Below are positions 1 to 5,724 of a stretch of DNA of 5,724 nt, one piece after another. The position numbers were made by a program, and so were the translations under genes. The stretch's first letter is position 1. Each line of letters begins with the position of its first letter. The notes beneath the pieces are model-generated. The model was not told the origin of the DNA, made no database searches, and saw nothing but the letters and a program-made list of their open reading frames with translations. This DNA is from an uncultured Eubacteriales bacterium (GTDB lineage: Bacteria; Bacillota; Clostridia; Lachnospirales; Lachnospiraceae). Location of the stretch: contig CACZSO010000218.1 of the NCBI GenBank assembly GCA_902783795.1, positions 1-5,724 of the forward strand. Reading direction: 5' to 3'.

Positions 1-217
1 AATCGGTGGAGAAACAGGGGGATGTTGATCGTGGATCATCCCATGACTTATTCCATAAATCGGTGGAGAAACAGGGGGACGTTGATTATGAATCACCCCA
101 TGACTTACCCCATGAATCGATGGTGAGTCAGGAGGACGTTGATTGTGACTTAATTCATGACTTACCCCATGAGTCGGTGATGACTCACGAAGTAGTTTCA
201 CAACGACCCTCTAACTT
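1..217 (+). repeat. 57-bp tandem repeat cluster (three units plus a partial) ending in a degenerate inverted copy
   Basis: Units lie at 1-57, 58-114 and 115-171, with a partial fourth from 172. Units 1 and 2 share about 49 of 57 bases; unit 3 is more diverged. Each contains a core of the form CAGGGGGACGTTGAT or close to it, and most end in CATGACTTACCCCATG or a variant. At about 199-217 the sequence ACAACGACCCTCTAACTT resembles the reverse complement of the GAGTCAGAGGGACGTTGT core seen at 1408-1612. The layout, direct copies followed by an inverted copy, is the same as in the downstream cluster. The unit length is a multiple of three, so it is translated as 19-residue repeats in the overlapping frame. 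The cluster probably continues left of the window. I infer a REP-like intergenic element rather than a true protein domain. Confidence 0.7.
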
Positions 218-1334
218 ACATGCCCTGGCGGAGCCGGAGAGGAGTACAGTTTCTCTGACTGAGCTGATGCATGCGGGGATGGGCGTGCCTTCCCCTTTTA
301 TGAAAGACATCTTCCTTGTTCGGCAGGCAATTGTCGGAACCAGGTATCTTGGAGGATCTGATGAACTGGTAGATGATCTGAAACCGGGCAGCAGTGTCAC
401 CTTTATTGCGGAGCCGGATAATAGATTTGATGCGAACGCGGTGATGGCGCTTGATGAGCAGGGCAGGAAGCTCGGTTATATCCCAAGGCATGAGAACAGT
501 ATCATCGGTGCACTTCTGAAAGCAGGAAAAGGCATATACGGAATCGTGCCGGAAGAGCAGCCGAGGGGAGGCACGGCAAACGGGCATACTCCTTATTCCC
601 TCTGGGTCGACCTGTATATGAGAGAGTTTCTTTTGCCGGATGATATAACGCAGATCCCGCGCCAGGGCTATCGGGGATCGTATGCGGTCGTCGCAATGGA
701 ACTGGAAGAAGATGAAGATGATAACGACTATATGACTAGGGCGGCCAGAAGTAACGAAGCGGTCAGTAGTAACGAAACGGCCAGAAGCAACGAAGCGGCC
801 AGAAGCGACGAAACGGTCAGAAATAACGAAGCGAGCAGTAGTAACGGAGCGATCAGAAGCAACGAAACGGCCAGAAGCAACGAAACGGTCAGAAACAACG
901 AAGTGGCCAGAAGCAAGGGCACGATTCGAAGTAACGGAACGGTACAAAGCATTGGCGCCATCAAAGTGATCAACGGGGAGGAAAGAGACATTTTTATAGG
1001 GCAGGTAACGCAGAATACCATGGAAGAAAAAAGAGAGCTGCTCTATCGTTTTCATATGTTTGCAGGATATCTGCCGCTGGTAGGACATGATATCGAGGAA
1101 AGGATGATCCCGGTCCTTGCGGAAAGCTATGGTGTATTGCTTGGGATTCCCTTTTCTAACCGTGTGATCGATACAAAGGTGATGGCTCTGAATCATCTGC
1201 CCGGGGTGCGCAGTTATACACTGGATGCACTGTCGGAACGACTGGGAATTAGAGTACATACGGATTCTGTACTGGAAACCAGCTGCAGAAAGATATGGAA
1301 ACTGTACTGCAGAATGGAACGCTCAGAACTATGA
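6..1334 (+). CDS. HIRAN domain protein with hexapeptide-repeat linker and degenerate DnaQ-like exonuclease C-terminus (5' end unresolved)
   Basis: Numbering counts the GTG at 6 as residue 1, but the frame is open to the window edge. Residues 1-70 are read from a tandem repeat (1-217), so the real start may lie upstream or be internal, for example Met88 (267) or Met99; none of these has a convincing Shine-Dalgarno. Residues about 101-208 look like a HIRAN domain, with EPDNRFDANAV at 136-146 and LGYIPRHEN at 156-164. In HLTF/Rad5-type proteins HIRAN binds single-stranded 3' DNA ends. An acidic stretch (232-241) and twelve hexapeptides (247-318) follow. Residues 316-437 resemble the DnaQ/RNase T fold: IGAIKVINGEERDIF, LVGHDI (358-363), and VIDTKVMALNHLPG followed by RSYTLDALSERLGI (387-415). 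The Exo I DxE motif is absent. Exo II has Arg366 where the catalytic Asp is expected, and Exo III is contracted (H418-T-D420). I infer a nuclease-dead protein or decaying gene that may still bind DNA. HIRAN assignment is good; activity is doubtful. Confidence 0.75.
   Translation: MEKQGDVDRGSSHDLFHKSVEKQGDVDYESPHDLPHESMVSQEDVDCDLIHDLPHESVMTHEVVSQRPSNLHALAEPERSTVSLTELMHAGMGVPSPFMKDIFLVRQAIVGTRYLGGSDELVDDLKPGSSVTFIAEPDNRFDANAVMALDEQGRKLGYIPRHENSIIGALLKAGKGIYGIVPEEQPRGGTANGHTPYSLWVDLYMREFLLPDDITQIPRQGYRGSYAVVAMELEEDEDDNDYMTRAARSNEAVSSNETARSNEAARSDETVRNNEASSSNGAIRSNETARSNETVRNNEVARSKGTIRSNGTVQSIGAIKVINGEERDIFIGQVTQNTMEEKRELLYRFHMFAGYLPLVGHDIEERMIPVLAESYGVLLGIPFSNRVIDTKVMALNHLPGVRSYTLDALSERLGIRVHTDSVLETSCRKIWKLYCRMERSEL
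744..959 (+). repeat. Twelve tandem 18-bp units encoding degenerate hexapeptides (consensus ARSNET/A)
   Basis: Twelve in-frame 18-nt units run without interruption: ARSNEA, VSSNET, ARSNEA, ARSDET, VRNNEA, SSSNGA, IRSNET, ARSNET, VRNNEV, ARSKGT, IRSNGT, VQSIGA. Early units are close to identical at DNA level (GCCAGAAGYAACGAARCG) and the last three have drifted, as expected of slippage-driven expansion. The tract is hydrophilic and probably disordered. It joins the HIRAN domain to the exonuclease-like remnant. Its last unit merges into IGAIKV, which is where the second strand of a DnaQ fold would begin, so it stands where the Exo I segment should be. Confidence 0.9.
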
Positions 1335-1407
1335 TGATACCTTTGATTATTTTCTGAGGTACGGACAGACAATACGCAGAGTGGTGGGCACTGTGGCAGT
1401 GAGTCAT

Positions 1408-1612
1408 GAGTCAGAGGGACGTTGTTCGTACCTTATCCTTGACTACAGCGGGAGTCAGAGTGGGGAGAGTCAGAGGGACGTTGTTCGTACCTCATCCTTG
1501 ACTACAGTGGGAGTCAGAGTGGGGAGAGTCAGAGTGGGGAGAGTCAGAGGGACGTTGTTTGCGCCTCATCCCTGATTTCCGGGATGACTCGCAAACAACG
1601 TCCCTCTGACTC
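1408..1612. repeat. REP-like cluster: 59-bp tandem repeats with GAGTCAGAGGGACGTTGTT core and terminal inverted copy
   Basis: The 19-nt core GAGTCAGAGGGACGTTGTT occurs at 1408-1426, 1467-1485 and 1541-1559, and in reverse complement at 1594-1612. The first two units are 59 bp apart. The third is 74 bp on, because a 15-nt subunit (GAGTCAGAGTGGGGA) is duplicated at 1511-1525 and 1526-1540; a single copy lies at 1452-1466. The cluster fills most of the 292-bp gap between the convergent genes ending at 1334 and 1627. No credible gene was found in 1335-1626. The arrangement resembles REP/BIME-type palindromic elements, but no RAYT transposase is in the window, so mobility is inferred only. Confidence 0.85.
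1541..1612. repeat. Perfect 23-bp inverted repeat forming a long two-tier hairpin between convergent genes
   Basis: Left arm 1541-1563 and right arm 1590-1612 are perfect reverse complements over 23 bp. Inside, after a 2-nt by 2-nt internal loop, TCATCCC (1566-1572) pairs with GGGATGA (1581-1587), leaving an 8-nt loop. It lies 15 nt beyond the stop codon of the minus-strand gene and about 205 nt beyond the stop of the plus-strand gene. No long T-run follows in either direction (plus side: CTGATTTTC), so it is a poor classical terminator. It could still stabilise mRNA 3' ends or stop transcription weakly. Confidence 0.85.
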
Positions 1613-1626
1613 ACTCCTGATTTTCT

Positions 1627-3999
1627 TCAGTATAAATTGCAGCCGAATCCTTCCCAGGAATTTTTAATATAAAAGAGAGGACTTTTTTCCACTTCGTCGT
1701 GTCCTATCCAGCGGAAGGTCATTTTTCCTATTTCGATTTCCGGGTAGTAATAGGCGACAATATTGTTATACTGGGATTCTGTAATATTCCTTTTAGATCC
1801 GTCCTCATAGGTGACATCCTCAATATATTCTGAGCCTTCCTGGGTGACATTTACGGTCTTTATTCCCAGCACTCTGCCGTCAATGTTTCCGTTTTCAAGA
1901 CTCAGCGCTTCCAGAATGGTGGCATTTGAAGCCCAGCCGGCACGGATGAAATCCATGAAAACAGCCCAGTATCGATCTCCCATCTGATAGGCTTCGATAG
2001 CCTCATACGAGTTGATATCCGGCTGAAACTCCTGGCTGTCAATAGAGCAGGGGGAGAGGCCGGTAAGATCACTGTTGACTTCAAACATTTTGAATTCTGT
2101 AAAACGTCCGCTTCCCATGCCCCAGGCTGTTGTGATCTCCAGGCGGCCATTGTTGTTCATATCTGAAACAGCCATGCTGTAAAAGCTGGTATAGGCATCC
2201 GGATCCTGCAGAGGGTCCCAGAGGGAGCGGTTCTGCTCCAAAAGTTTGAACTGAGAGTCAAGAAGACAGTTTCTGGCGGCCCATATACCGCGGATGGACT
2301 GGAGTACTTCCAGTTCTTTTTTCTTGCCGTAATTTTCCGGTACGTCGTGAGACCAGGGCCAGACATTATACTGTGGATTTATGCTGGTCAGTCTTGTGGC
2401 GATGGAATACAGTTTGGCTTCGGTGAAGCATTTATCGTAGGCTATAGTATAATCCAGGGCAAGAAGCTGGACCTGCCTGTAATAATTGAAGGTGTCATGA
2501 AAGGCGACGGCAGATGTGTAGTCTCCCGCAGTTCTTAATTCTTCCGCGGAAAGGCTGAGGGCAAAGGAAGCACAGCGGGCAAGTTCTGCAGATCCGAAAG
2601 CGAGCTGTCCGTAAAAGCTTGTATCATCCATGTTGGTCAGATAATTGATCAGTTTATGAGTAAGCTTTGTGGCATCCATAAAAGCTTTGATCTTGCTTCC
2701 GGGCGGGAGAGCGTCGTGCAGAAGACTGAAGATCAGTTCTGCACCTTCCTCCACTATTATTGTTGCAGAATGTTCTGCAAAGGTGGACAGGAAATAGGAA
2801 AAAGAGAACGAATCAGATTCATTTGCTGTCCTGACATCGTTAAGATTTTTTTCGATCTCCTCTGCCAGGTTCCCCGTATTGGAAAGATCAAAGGGGTTGC
2901 CGTGGCTTGAGCCGGATTCCACGGCGGCTTCTGCCATGACCATGGTCCAGAACCGGAGCCAGCTTTCGGAAGCATTCTGGTAAGCTTCATACATGGCTTT
3001 GGCGCGCAGAATATCATAGAACGTCGAGCCAGTCATATCCAGTGCAGTATCCCCCAATTTCAACCATGCTTTGATCTGTGCAGCCGCTTCTTTGGTGACT
3101 CCAAAAGAAAATGCCTCTTTAAAACCATCGTCGATATGTGTCACAACAGACTCGGTGCCTTTTATATATTTGGCGCTTTTGCCCAGTTTCCCAAAAGTGT
3201 CAAGCGATTCTCGATATGCCTGTACCATACCCACCGTATCAGATATCTGGTTGGGAGAGCCTTCCAGAATAACATCCAGAAAAGCCTGTGTTAGCGGATC
3301 GCTGGCCATTTCTCCAAGATCAAGGAGCAGGGAATCCAGGGCGTTAATATAACTTTGTTCGAACAGGTCGTCAAACTCTTCACCGGTAAGCGTTTTTACC
3401 ATAATATCAGGGATGATCATTTCGACCGGATCATTAAGACGTATCTCCTCGCCGCTGACCATGTTCATTATCATCGAAACATCCTGCCAGAGATTATTCC
3501 AGCCTGCGATCATGACATGATCGAAAGAATCGGCGATCACTCCGGCTTCTGATCCGGGAATTCCCATGATATTATTCTTATACTCATTACTTTCTATGTA
3601 GGCAAGACACTGGTCGGTAAACCATTTCCGGTAAGCCTCGTCCCCATTACCGGAGGCGGGAGCGGGATTCATGGAAGCGCCGGAAACCTGCACGGTATCG
3701 GCTGCCTGCATGGTATCGGAAGCCTGTTGTGGTACTGCTGCCTGCCAGGAAGCCGGGGAGGCTCCGGATTCGTCCGTGGATGAACCTGTGCTTTCATCAT
3801 CCCAGAATTCGGGAAGAGCACCCGGGTCGCCGGATCCGGAAGATGTCAAAGAGGAAGCGCTTTCAGTCAGACCGGCATCTTCACTGATTTCATCCCAGGT
3901 ATCGGGCAATTCAGCGCCACAGCTCACACCGGGCGATAGCGATGAAAACAAAAGGACAGAACATAAGACAAGGGACAGATATTTTCTGACAGTTTTCAT
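1627..3999 (-). CDS. Large secreted or surface-anchored protein of unknown function
   Basis: From the ATG at 3999 the product is 790 aa. This start is chosen over the one 19 codons upstream (4056) because it has GGAGG six bases before it and begins a normal signal peptide: MKTVRKY, then a hydrophobic core to about residue 22. GVSC ends at Cys27 and is only a weak lipobox (Gly at -3), so lipoprotein status is uncertain. Residues 30-120 are a Ser/Ala/Thr/Gly-rich spacer with two similar motifs, LPDTWDEIS and LPEFWDDES. Residues about 121-600 look mostly helical, with no obvious transmembrane segment. A C-terminal module has DMNNNGRLEI at 613-622, like the D-x-N-x-x-G-x-x-E loops of calcium-binding or FG-GAP-type repeats in clostridial surface proteins. 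It ends in SWEGFGCNLY. No enzymatic motif was recognised. The gene is monocistronic, with its own promoter, and looks intact, unlike its neighbours. Confidence 0.85.
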   Translation of the reverse strand: MKTVRKYLSLVLCSVLLFSSLSPGVSCGAELPDTWDEISEDAGLTESASSLTSSGSGDPGALPEFWDDESTGSSTDESGASPASWQAAVPQQASDTMQAADTVQVSGASMNPAPASGNGDEAYRKWFTDQCLAYIESNEYKNNIMGIPGSEAGVIADSFDHVMIAGWNNLWQDVSMIMNMVSGEEIRLNDPVEMIIPDIMVKTLTGEEFDDLFEQSYINALDSLLLDLGEMASDPLTQAFLDVILEGSPNQISDTVGMVQAYRESLDTFGKLGKSAKYIKGTESVVTHIDDGFKEAFSFGVTKEAAAQIKAWLKLGDTALDMTGSTFYDILRAKAMYEAYQNASESWLRFWTMVMAEAAVESGSSHGNPFDLSNTGNLAEEIEKNLNDVRTANESDSFSFSYFLSTFAEHSATIIVEEGAELIFSLLHDALPPGSKIKAFMDATKLTHKLINYLTNMDDTSFYGQLAFGSAELARCASFALSLSAEELRTAGDYTSAVAFHDTFNYYRQVQLLALDYTIAYDKCFTEAKLYSIATRLTSINPQYNVWPWSHDVPENYGKKKELEVLQSIRGIWAARNCLLDSQFKLLEQNRSLWDPLQDPDAYTSFYSMAVSDMNNNGRLEITTAWGMGSGRFTEFKMFEVNSDLTGLSPCSIDSQEFQPDINSYEAIEAYQMGDRYWAVFMDFIRAGWASNATILEALSLENGNIDGRVLGIKTVNVTQEGSEYIEDVTYEDGSKRNITESQYNNIVAYYYPEIEIGKMTFRWIGHDEVEKSPLFYIKNSWEGFGCNLY

Positions 4000-4005
4000 A
4001 AAAAA

Positions 4006-4010
4006 CCTCC
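4006..4010 (-). promoter_or_regulatory. Shine-Dalgarno GGAGG for the secreted-protein gene
   Basis: On the minus strand GGAGG is followed by six T residues and the ATG at 3999. Strong match and near-ideal spacing fix the start 19 codons inside the longest open frame. Confidence 0.85.
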
Positions 4011-4064
4011 GGAACAGTAAAAATATATTATGAGGTAAAAACTGGATTTTATCCATGCATTTGT

Positions 4065-4093
4065 ATTATAGTTGTTGGCATACATATTGTAAA
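4065..4093 (-). promoter_or_regulatory. Sigma-A type promoter (TTTACA - 17 bp - TATAAT) for the secreted-protein gene
   Basis: Read on the minus strand, TTTACA (4093-4088) and a perfect TATAAT (4070-4065) are separated by exactly 17 bp. Transcription would start near 4058 and give a leader of about 58 nt before the ATG at 3999. This also argues against the start at 4056, which would lie at the transcript end. Two direct TTGGCA hexamers (plus strand 4075-4080 and 4095-4100) fall in the spacer and just upstream of the -35 box. They could be an operator, but this is speculative. Confidence 0.7.
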
Positions 4094-4169
4094 CTTGGCA
4101 AATTCAGGGGAAGGTCCGAAAATCATTATATTATTCGAGGAAACCCCAAAATAACAGTTATAAGGAAAG

Positions 4170-4731
4170 ATGAACATGAAGAGTTTCAAAGAAAGGAAAG
4201 AAGAAGCATATAGAAAAAATACTTCCCGCAAAGATCTGAGAATATGGAAGGTGCAGACGGAGCGGCCTTTAGTGAAACAGCATACCCTCCCAAGCAGAGC
4301 TTGAAATTTATTCTCAGGAAGCAATCAATGGAGCTGCCGGAGGTGAAAAAGCATTAAGGGGGGATTTTGTCAAATTAGATAGTATCGGGAACCCATATCC
4401 CAACGATAAAGAATTCTTTGAGGCAAATCACCGGCATATAGAAGGAGATACTTACGAGCAACTTCCGAAAGTTCTGACAGCCTGGGATGCGGAGCTTGAG
4501 ATGTGTCCGGAGGTATCATTTCTGGTTGAGAAAAAGGGGCTGATCATTGATAAGGCTTCTTCTGACCGGCGATACACCGCAGAACTCTGGGGAACAACAG
4601 AAGTCGCAGCAGAAGATGCATTGATCGTGTTTTACAGTATTTCTTATGATGAGATGGGTAATGTAAATGATTGTGACTGGAATTTCGTTGGAAGAAGTGA
4701 ATTTAACAGGATGTACAGTATACTGAGCTGA
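4170..4731 (+). pseudogene. Frameshifted small gene; weak PGDYG-like resemblance
   Basis: Three adjoining plus-strand frames together read as one protein of about 185 aa. The first begins at ATG 4170 or 4176 after AAGG (MNMKSFKERKEEAYRKN). The second reads ENMEGADGAAFSETAYPPKQ (about 4238-4297). The third reads AELEIYSQEAINGAAGG and onward (open 4276-4731) to the TGA at 4729. Each switch fits one missing base: the first between about 4214 (a six-A run) and 4240, the second near 4285-4297. The third frame has no ATG, GTG or TTG before 4501, yet its composition is protein-like for 75 codons upstream of that ATG, so a 76-aa gene from 4501 is unlikely to be the whole story. GDFVKLDSIGNPYPNDKEFF, and a looser second copy near the C-terminus (IVFYSISYDEMGNV then EF), recall PGDYG-type domains. 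I am not sure of this family and assign no function. Confidence 0.55.
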
Positions 4732-4790
4732 CTTTTGTGTTTCTTTTTATAGTTGACGTATGACCAGAGCCATATAAGAAATGTTTATCC

Positions 4791-4815
4791 TATAATTACT
4801 TTTCTCTGATGAGGG
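4791..4815 (+). promoter_or_regulatory. Candidate -10 box and Shine-Dalgarno for the TIR-like gene
   Basis: A perfect TATAAT lies at 4791-4796, but no good -35 hexamer sits 16-18 bp upstream; TTGACG at 4753-4758 is too far. GAGGG at 4811-4815 stands six bases before the GTG at 4822 and supports that non-ATG start. The gene may have its own promoter or be read through from the broken gene ending 90 bp upstream. Confidence 0.4.
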
Positions 4816-4821
4816 TCTGAT

Positions 4822-5574
4822 GTGAGACAGCAAAATGTTGTTTTGTTTTCCTCTGGGATTACAGAGCAAAATGGAATTTTAAAATACCTTGAACAGGAAC
4901 TGAGGCAAAAGGGGTATAGTTGTGTTTTTTGGCGGGATCTTTTTTCTGGTGCCAGAGATTCGCAGAATATTGCTCTTTTGCCGATGCTTATTAAGAAAAT
5001 TCCGAGTTTCGATTTTGCCGTGCTGATCGGCCAGGGGCACGATAGTACACTGATGTTGAGAAACGGGACTATGGAATCAGTTGCTGCCATGCGGGATAAT
5101 GTTCTCTTTGAAATCGGACTTTGTACGATGGCATTGGGAAACAAACGAACTATACTTCTTACGGATGGAATTGTACACCTGCCAGATGATTTGCAGGGGG
5201 TCGGGAAAGAAACAGCAGTAAAAACACTCCACTACCTGCCGGAGGATGTGAAAAGTTATTCCCGCGCAGAAAGAGAGATAGATGCTCATTTTCGTCAGCA
5301 AAGTCCGGAAACGATCCGACAGGCGGCTGGGGATATCAACGATTATATCCGTAAGATGCATCAGATTCTTTCTCCAACCATGATAGGGGCTTCAGTTTCT
5401 ACTGCAAGCGGCTATATCTCGAATTTTGTACTTCAGTGTCTGGAAGGAATTGACAAGGGAGTACTGCTTTCCATCGGTTACGAAGGCGAATTAAGAGTGT
5501 TTTCTGAGGATAAAATCTGGATGCATGTGATTCTTCCCGTGGAGTATTATGAAGATACTCCTCGGAGAGGTTGA
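4822..5574 (+). CDS. TIR-like (Cap12/PF10137-type) protein with apparently truncated STING-like C-terminus
   Basis: The product is 250 aa from a GTG start backed by GAGGG. Residues about 4-140 fit the bacterial TIR-like fold of CBASS effectors: strand NVVLFSSG, helix GILKYLEQELRQKGY, strand FDFAVLIGQG (63-72), and the hallmark RDNVLFEIGL (91-100), followed by NKRTILLTDG (107-116) and LPDDLQGV (120-127). Glu97 is the likely catalytic residue for NAD+ cleavage. Residues about 188-250 resemble the opening of prokaryotic STING: STASGYISNFVLQCLEGI (193-210), a helix with the GYxxxF pattern, then the strand IWMHVILP (232-239). Full TIR-STING proteins are usually somewhat over 300 aa, with roughly 80-100 further STING residues. 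Here the frame ends in EDTPRRG and no other frame in 5575-5724 continues the domain. In TIR-STING, cyclic di-GMP binding drives filament formation and NAD+ depletion; without most of STING this copy is probably inactive or differently regulated. TIR call strong, STING call moderate. No CD-NTase is in view. Confidence 0.8.
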   Translation: MRQQNVVLFSSGITEQNGILKYLEQELRQKGYSCVFWRDLFSGARDSQNIALLPMLIKKIPSFDFAVLIGQGHDSTLMLRNGTMESVAAMRDNVLFEIGLCTMALGNKRTILLTDGIVHLPDDLQGVGKETAVKTLHYLPEDVKSYSRAEREIDAHFRQQSPETIRQAAGDINDYIRKMHQILSPTMIGASVSTASGYISNFVLQCLEGIDKGVLLSIGYEGELRVFSEDKIWMHVILPVEYYEDTPRRG

Positions 5575-5632
5575 TAGAGATGAAAAGCCTTTCTCCTGCA
5601 GCGCAAGTGCACCTGTGTCACAGGAAAAGGGC

Positions 5633-5666
5633 ATGAAAAAAATCAGAAGGTTCTGATTTTTTTCAT
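5633..5666. terminator. Bidirectional intrinsic terminator
   Basis: A perfect palindrome has 16-nt arms (5633-5648 and 5651-5666) around a central GG. The core TCAGA/TCTGA stem has a four-base AGGT loop and is flanked by seven A on one side and seven T on the other, so it can act on either strand. It lies about 60 bp after the stop of the TIR-like gene. The 58 bp between hold a small CCTGTGTCACAGG dyad (5612-5624) and no recognisable coding sequence. Confidence 0.7.
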
Positions 5667-5667
5667 T

Positions 5668-5698
5668 ATCCGAACCTTTGAAAAATCCGAACCTTTGA
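5668..5698. repeat. Pair of 14-bp direct repeats (ATCCGAACCTTTGA)
   Basis: Exact copies lie at 5668-5681 and 5685-5698, with a 17-bp period. They directly follow the terminator, whose core TCAGAAGGTTCTGA partly resembles their reverse complement (TCAAAGGTTCGGA). They may be an operator for a gene beyond the right edge or the start of a longer array. The window ends 26 bases later. Confidence 0.75.
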
Positions 5699-5724
5699 CG
5701 AATATTCCTCTCTGCGCGAAGAAT

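Noticed and set aside
728..1021. Minus-strand Leu-rich frame resembling a membrane protein
   Set aside because: The LLLAVSLLL-type pattern is only the reverse reading of the 18-bp hexapeptide repeat.
216..1259. Long minus-strand open frame (347 codons) antisense to the HIRAN gene
   Set aside because: It is open largely because the opposite strand is coding and repetitive. It has no ribosome binding site and no recognisable domain, while the plus strand encodes clear HIRAN and DnaQ-like motifs.
1225..1575. Plus-strand 116-codon frame overlapping the end of the HIRAN gene
   Set aside because: Its second half is translated REP-like repeat and its first half overlaps the DnaQ-like frame. No motif or ribosome binding site was found.
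1408..1612. Possible CRISPR array
   Set aside because: The units are contiguous tandem repeats with repeated interior sequence, not short repeats separated by unique spacers, and there is no cas gene. The same applies to 1-217.
4000..4056. Upstream start of the secreted-protein gene at 4056
   Set aside because: It would place 19 residues before the signal peptide, has no Shine-Dalgarno, and coincides with the predicted transcription start near 4058.
4049..4324. Minus-strand 91-codon frame upstream of the secreted-protein gene
   Set aside because: It overlaps the promoter and is antisense to the frameshifted gene. It shows no family resemblance.
5575..5724. Continuation of the STING domain in another frame after the stop at 5574
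   Set aside because: The alternative plus frames give short peptides ending by about 5660 with no STING-like strand or helix pattern, so a simple frameshift does not explain the short C-terminus.

Overview
The window looks like accessory DNA from a gut-type Clostridia (Lachnospiraceae-like) bacterium. The signs are moderate GC content, GGAGG-type ribosome binding sites, a Gram-positive secreted protein with a Ser/Ala/Thr-rich spacer after the signal peptide, and protein families common in that group. No rRNA, tRNA, CRISPR array or transposase gene was seen. The taxon is inferred from style, not from a marker gene.

Left part (1-1626): a plus-strand open frame, open to the left window edge, encodes a HIRAN domain, then twelve tandem hexapeptides, then a C-terminal remnant of a DnaQ/RNase T-type 3'-5' exonuclease whose catalytic motifs are missing or altered. 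It is bracketed by two related non-coding-style repeat clusters. On the left are 57-bp tandem units ending in a degenerate inverted copy. On the right are 59-bp tandem units ending in a perfect inverted copy that forms a 72-nt hairpin. The left cluster is read through as the N-terminus of the open frame, so the true start of the protein is doubtful.

Middle (1627-4093, minus strand): one intact gene for a large secreted or surface protein of unknown function (790 aa from the preferred start). It has its own consensus promoter and a strong Shine-Dalgarno sequence. It converges on the HIRAN gene, and the hairpin lies between the two 3' ends.

Right part (4170-5724, plus strand): first comes a small gene broken by two apparent frameshifts, with weak resemblance to PGDYG-type domains. 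It is followed by a 250-aa protein with a clear TIR-like domain of the Cap12/PF10137 type. That domain is followed by what looks like only the first part of a bacterial STING domain. If correct, this is a C-terminally truncated TIR-STING, an effector of CBASS anti-phage defence that normally degrades NAD+ on sensing cyclic di-GMP. No CD-NTase partner lies in the window. A palindromic A/T-rich terminator and a 14-bp direct repeat pair close the window.

Overall the region reads as a decaying defence or DNA-processing island: an exonuclease that has lost its active site, a frameshifted gene and a shortened CBASS effector, surrounded by REP-like repeats, with one apparently healthy secreted-protein gene between them.
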